Shown here: one piece after another, positions 61,719-64,000 of the stretch
Numbering within the stretch: position 1 is the first letter of the stretch
Layout: each line of letters begins with the position of its first letter
Assembly (NCBI RefSeq): GCF_900109295.1
Contig: NZ_FOIZ01000001.1
Location: forward strand, 1,364,001 to 1,428,000
Reading direction: 5' to 3'
Length of the DNA: 64,000 nt
Source: Cognatiyoonia koreensis
Lineage (GTDB): Bacteria; Pseudomonadota; Alphaproteobacteria; Rhodobacterales; Rhodobacteraceae
Program-made: the position numbers and the translations under genes
The notes under the pieces: generated by a model
What the model was told of the DNA's origin: nothing
The model's input: only the letters and a program-made list of their open reading frames with translations
The model's database searches: none

Positions 61719-62497
61719 GAAGGCTTTACCTCTGGTTCATCGCCGTCATGCTCATCGCGCCATTCATTGTCGTGCTCGGCGTATCGGTTGGTGAATCCAA
61801 AAACATCGCCTTCCCGCCCGCTGCGCTGTCGGCTGCGTGGTACAGCGAACTGCTGACCGAGGCAGAATGGCTGGCCGCCATAGGCCGCTCGCTGCTGATT
61901 GCAGTAATTGCAGGGGTGATCGCCACCACGCTGGCGCTGGCCATCAATTACGTCCTCTGGCGGACAGGATCAGGCTTTGCCAAGGCGACCTTTGCGCTTG
62001 GCCTTGGCCCCTTCCTGCTGCCCCCGATCATTCTGGCACTTGGGGCCAGCCTGTTCTGGGCCGAAGTCGGCTGGTACGGGCGGATAGAGGCAACCATCGT
62101 TTCGCACGGGGTCTTCTTTGTGACCTTGCCACTGGTCATCATCGCGCGCGGCTTTGCCGCCCTCACGGACGAGGTGATCGAGGCCGCGCAGATGATGGGG
62201 GCAACCTCAGCGCAAGTATTTCGCACCATCGTCCTGCCCCTGATCGCACCTTACGTGTTCACGGGCTTTGCACTCGTCGCGATAATCAGCGTGAACGAAT
62301 ACCTGATCGCCAATATGATTTCAGGTTTCGTGGTCGAAACGCTGCCGATCAAGATCTTCAACAACGTGCGCTATGGCTACTCGCCCGTCGTCGCAGCGGC
62401 ATCGATGCTTTTCGTTGCCCTCACCGTCACAATCCTGCTGGTCCTGTCGCGGATCACAGATCTTGTCGCCCTTTTCGGAACATCCAAGGACAGCTGA
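61715..62497 (+). CDS. ABC transporter permease (PotC-like)
   Basis: A 260-residue inner-membrane permease with six helices. The EAA loop reads EAAQMMGATSAQVFRTIVLP, followed by LIAPYVFTGFALVAIISVNE. It is the second channel subunit and overlaps the PotB-like gene by ATGA. The DUF917 gene starts 1 bp after its stop, so the enzyme is part of the same operon. Confidence 0.93.
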   Translation: MRRLYLWFIAVMLIAPFIVVLGVSVGESKNIAFPPAALSAAWYSELLTEAEWLAAIGRSLLIAVIAGVIATTLALAINYVLWRTGSGFAKATFALGLGPFLLPPIILALGASLFWAEVGWYGRIEATIVSHGVFFVTLPLVIIARGFAALTDEVIEAAQMMGATSAQVFRTIVLPLIAPYVFTGFALVAIISVNEYLIANMISGFVVETLPIKIFNNVRYGYSPVVAAASMLFVALTVTILLVLSRITDLVALFGTSKDS

Positions 62498-62498
62498 T

Positions 62499-63596
62499 AT
62501 GCAAACGCTCACGCGGCAAAATCTCGAAGACCTTCTGCTGGGGGCCGTCATCCTAGGTGCAGGCGGCGGCGGTGAGATCGCCGAGGGGCGCGCCATGATC
62601 GATATAGCACTTGCTGCAGGCAAGACGTTTGATCTGGTCAGCATTGATGAAGTACCCGACGATGCAGTGATCTGCACCCCCTACTTGCTGGGGTCGATTA
62701 CGCCGATCAATGCCGAAGAAGAAGCGCTTTACACCGGTCTGGCAGAAAGCGACGTCAATCCGTTGCTCCAAGCCTACGCCGAATTCCAGGATCATCTTGG
62801 AACCGAATTCTATGGCACCACCCCGTGTGAGCTTGGCGGCTCCAACACAGCGGCTGCCTTTTTCCCCGCCGCCATGCATGGACACAAGATTATCGACGCT
62901 GACCCCGCAGGGCGCGCGGTCCCCGAGATCACGCATTCCACCTATTATCTGGCGGGGCTTCCAGCGGCACCGATCTATGCGGTCAACCCGTTCGGTGAAT
63001 CCTTTCTGATCGACAGGGTCAAGGACGATCAGCGGGCCGAAACCCTGGTAAGGGCGATTAGCCAGGTCAGCCGCAATACAGTCGCCGCAATCGACCATGC
63101 CTTGCCTATGCGCCAGTTGCGCGATGTCCTTATACCCGGCACGATTTCCAAAGCGATGCGCTTGGGCGAAGTCTGCCGCCAAGCCATTGGGCGTGGCGAA
63201 AACTCAGCAAAGGCGATCGCGACTGCGGGCGACGGCGCTGTGGTATTCACAGGGACAGTTTCATCGGTGACCTACAAGACAGATCAAGGGTTCACGATCG
63301 GGGAAATGACCTTAACAAGCGGCACACAAAGCATGAAAATCAGTATCAAGAACGAGAACATGGCCTGCTGGTTGAACGGAAAAACGCTTGCGACTGTGCC
63401 CGATCTTATATGCCTGTTTGATACAGAAACCGGCCAGCCGGTTGCCAATCCCGACGTCGTCAGCGGGCAAGGCATTGCCGTCGTCGTCCTTCCTGCCCCC
63501 ATCCAGTTTACATCGCCCCAAGGCCTGTCAATCTTTGGCCCGAAGTACGCAGGCATCAATAGCCCGTTCACGTCTCCACTGGAAATCTCTGGCTAA
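62499..63596 (+). CDS. DUF917 family enzyme
   Basis: A 365-residue protein of the DUF917 (COG3535) family. The start MQTLTRQNLEDLLLGAVILG is followed by AGGGGE, PCELGGSNTAAAFFPAA and a later CLFDTETGQPV. As I recall, one member of this family acts on S-methyl thiohydantoin, and others sit with hydantoinases. Its place in an ABC-importer operon suggests it metabolises the imported compound. ATG 62499 was chosen over a start inside the permease. No second enzyme is visible in the window. Confidence 0.85.
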   Translation: MQTLTRQNLEDLLLGAVILGAGGGGEIAEGRAMIDIALAAGKTFDLVSIDEVPDDAVICTPYLLGSITPINAEEEALYTGLAESDVNPLLQAYAEFQDHLGTEFYGTTPCELGGSNTAAAFFPAAMHGHKIIDADPAGRAVPEITHSTYYLAGLPAAPIYAVNPFGESFLIDRVKDDQRAETLVRAISQVSRNTVAAIDHALPMRQLRDVLIPGTISKAMRLGEVCRQAIGRGENSAKAIATAGDGAVVFTGTVSSVTYKTDQGFTIGEMTLTSGTQSMKISIKNENMACWLNGKTLATVPDLICLFDTETGQPVANPDVVSGQGIAVVVLPAPIQFTSPQGLSIFGPKYAGINSPFTSPLEISG

Positions 63597-63876
63597 CAAA
63601 GGGGCGTCCTTCCGAAATCCGGTCGGCAAGGCTCTCAATCAAGGCTAGTGAGTGACGCAAATCGCTGCCGAAATGAATGCGGGAACAGACCCCATTGCGC
63701 GTGCGCATTGAATGTCCTGTACAGCAAACGACGCAATGATTTCAACGCCAGCCACTCTCCATCCCACGGTGCTTTTAACAAACGAGTACAATAGGTTAGC
63801 CCGCCACATACAAGCCAAAGTACGATGCGGTGGATAATCAATAAACCACGACAGCATTCACCACGGAACTCTACAA
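63597..63876. other. Intergenic stretch between the DUF917 gene and the terminal lipoprotein gene
   Basis: This 280-bp stretch has short open frames on the minus strand (for example 63635-63841) but no ribosome site or family match. It seems somewhat richer in A and T towards its right end. I see no clear terminator or promoter. Confidence 0.3.
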
Positions 63877-64000
63877 ATGACTTTCACGATAAAGCAACTG
63901 TCGCTCGTTGCTATCATGCTCGTTTTAGGTGGGTGCAAAAACGAAAGCCAAGATCTCAGTGTTCGCAATTCTGTTTATGTGCAGTCAGATGGCAAGACCG
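63877..64000 (+). CDS. Lipoprotein, N-terminal part (cut by window end)
   Basis: ATG 63877 begins MTFTIKQLSLVAIMLVLGGC, a short signal peptide with the lipobox LGGC|K, followed by KNESQDLSVRNSVYVQSDGK. About 41 codons are visible before the end of the window. It should encode a membrane-attached lipoprotein; the family cannot be told from so little. GGAA lies upstream. Confidence 0.6.
   Translation, partial: MTFTIKQLSLVAIMLVLGGCKNESQDLSVRNSVYVQSDGKT

Noticed and set aside
63635..63857. Short minus-strand frames near the right end, possibly a transposase remnant
   Set aside because: No inverted repeats, target duplications or transposase motifs are visible.

Overview
This 64 kb window is a chromosomal segment of an alphaproteobacterium, most likely a Rhodobacterales (Roseobacter-group) member. 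That rests on moderate-to-high GC content, dense operons with ATGA/TGATG overlaps, and typical alphaproteobacterial neighbourhoods: cysG-DUF2849-cysI-cysH-DUF934, tatABC next to surE-pcm-M23 peptidase, a form II cox cluster, and a TctA-TctB fusion. I cannot fix the genus. I see no rRNA, tRNA, insertion sequence, prophage or CRISPR array. It reads as core genome with several accessory catabolic and transport loci, cut at both ends by partial genes.

Layout. 0-3 kb: a truncated DctB-like sensor kinase, a B12-binding regulator (AerR/PpaA-like) divergent from a cytochrome P450, and an Lrp/AsnC regulator. 3.2-8.7 kb: an assimilatory sulfate reduction operon (siroheme synthase, DUF2849, sulfite reductase, APS/PAPS reductase, DUF934) followed by ferredoxin-NADP reductase; a perfect Lrp-type palindrome sits between the Lrp gene and cysG. 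8.7-11.3 kb: a membrane-anchored hendecad-repeat protein, infC with an apparent AUA start codon, and a BrkB/YihY membrane protein. 11.4-19.4 kb: a minus-strand form II CO-dehydrogenase-like operon (coxD, coxE, xdhC-type gene, molybdopterin-binding gene, coxS, coxL, coxM). 19.5-22.7 kb: glutaryl-CoA dehydrogenase and three poorly characterised genes.

22.8-41 kb is mostly housekeeping: pyrC, pyrE, dnaB (with DnaA-box-like sites upstream), a membrane coiled-coil protein paired with a ClpP-fold protease-like protein, alr, MlaE/MlaF, a PqiA-like protein, radA, cvpA, purF, a PilP/GspC-like small protein, arsC, an SDR, surE, pcm and a LysM/M23 lipoprotein. 41-47 kb: DUF815 ATPase with tatABC, a WYL regulator, a PhyH-like oxygenase, a TauE/SafE exporter and dusA.

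47-58 kb is a tricarboxylate uptake and catabolism island. It holds tcuA divergent from a GntR regulator and an AbrB-type membrane protein, with a perfect palindromic operator between them; an operon tctC-tctA/B fusion-prpF-hydroxyacid dehydrogenase; and a divergent two-component system tctD-tctE. 57.7-63.6 kb is a LysR-controlled ABC importer of the PotABCD type with a DUF917 enzyme, and a perfect 8-4-8 palindrome lies in the divergent promoter region. The window ends inside a lipoprotein gene.

No wholly new defence or mobile system is evident. The strongest unexplained items are the AUA start of infC, the LysR/ABC/DUF917 locus, the coiled-coil/ClpP-like pair with a two-tier hairpin before it, the AATTGCG repeats at 31.4-31.6 kb, and the hendecad protein.
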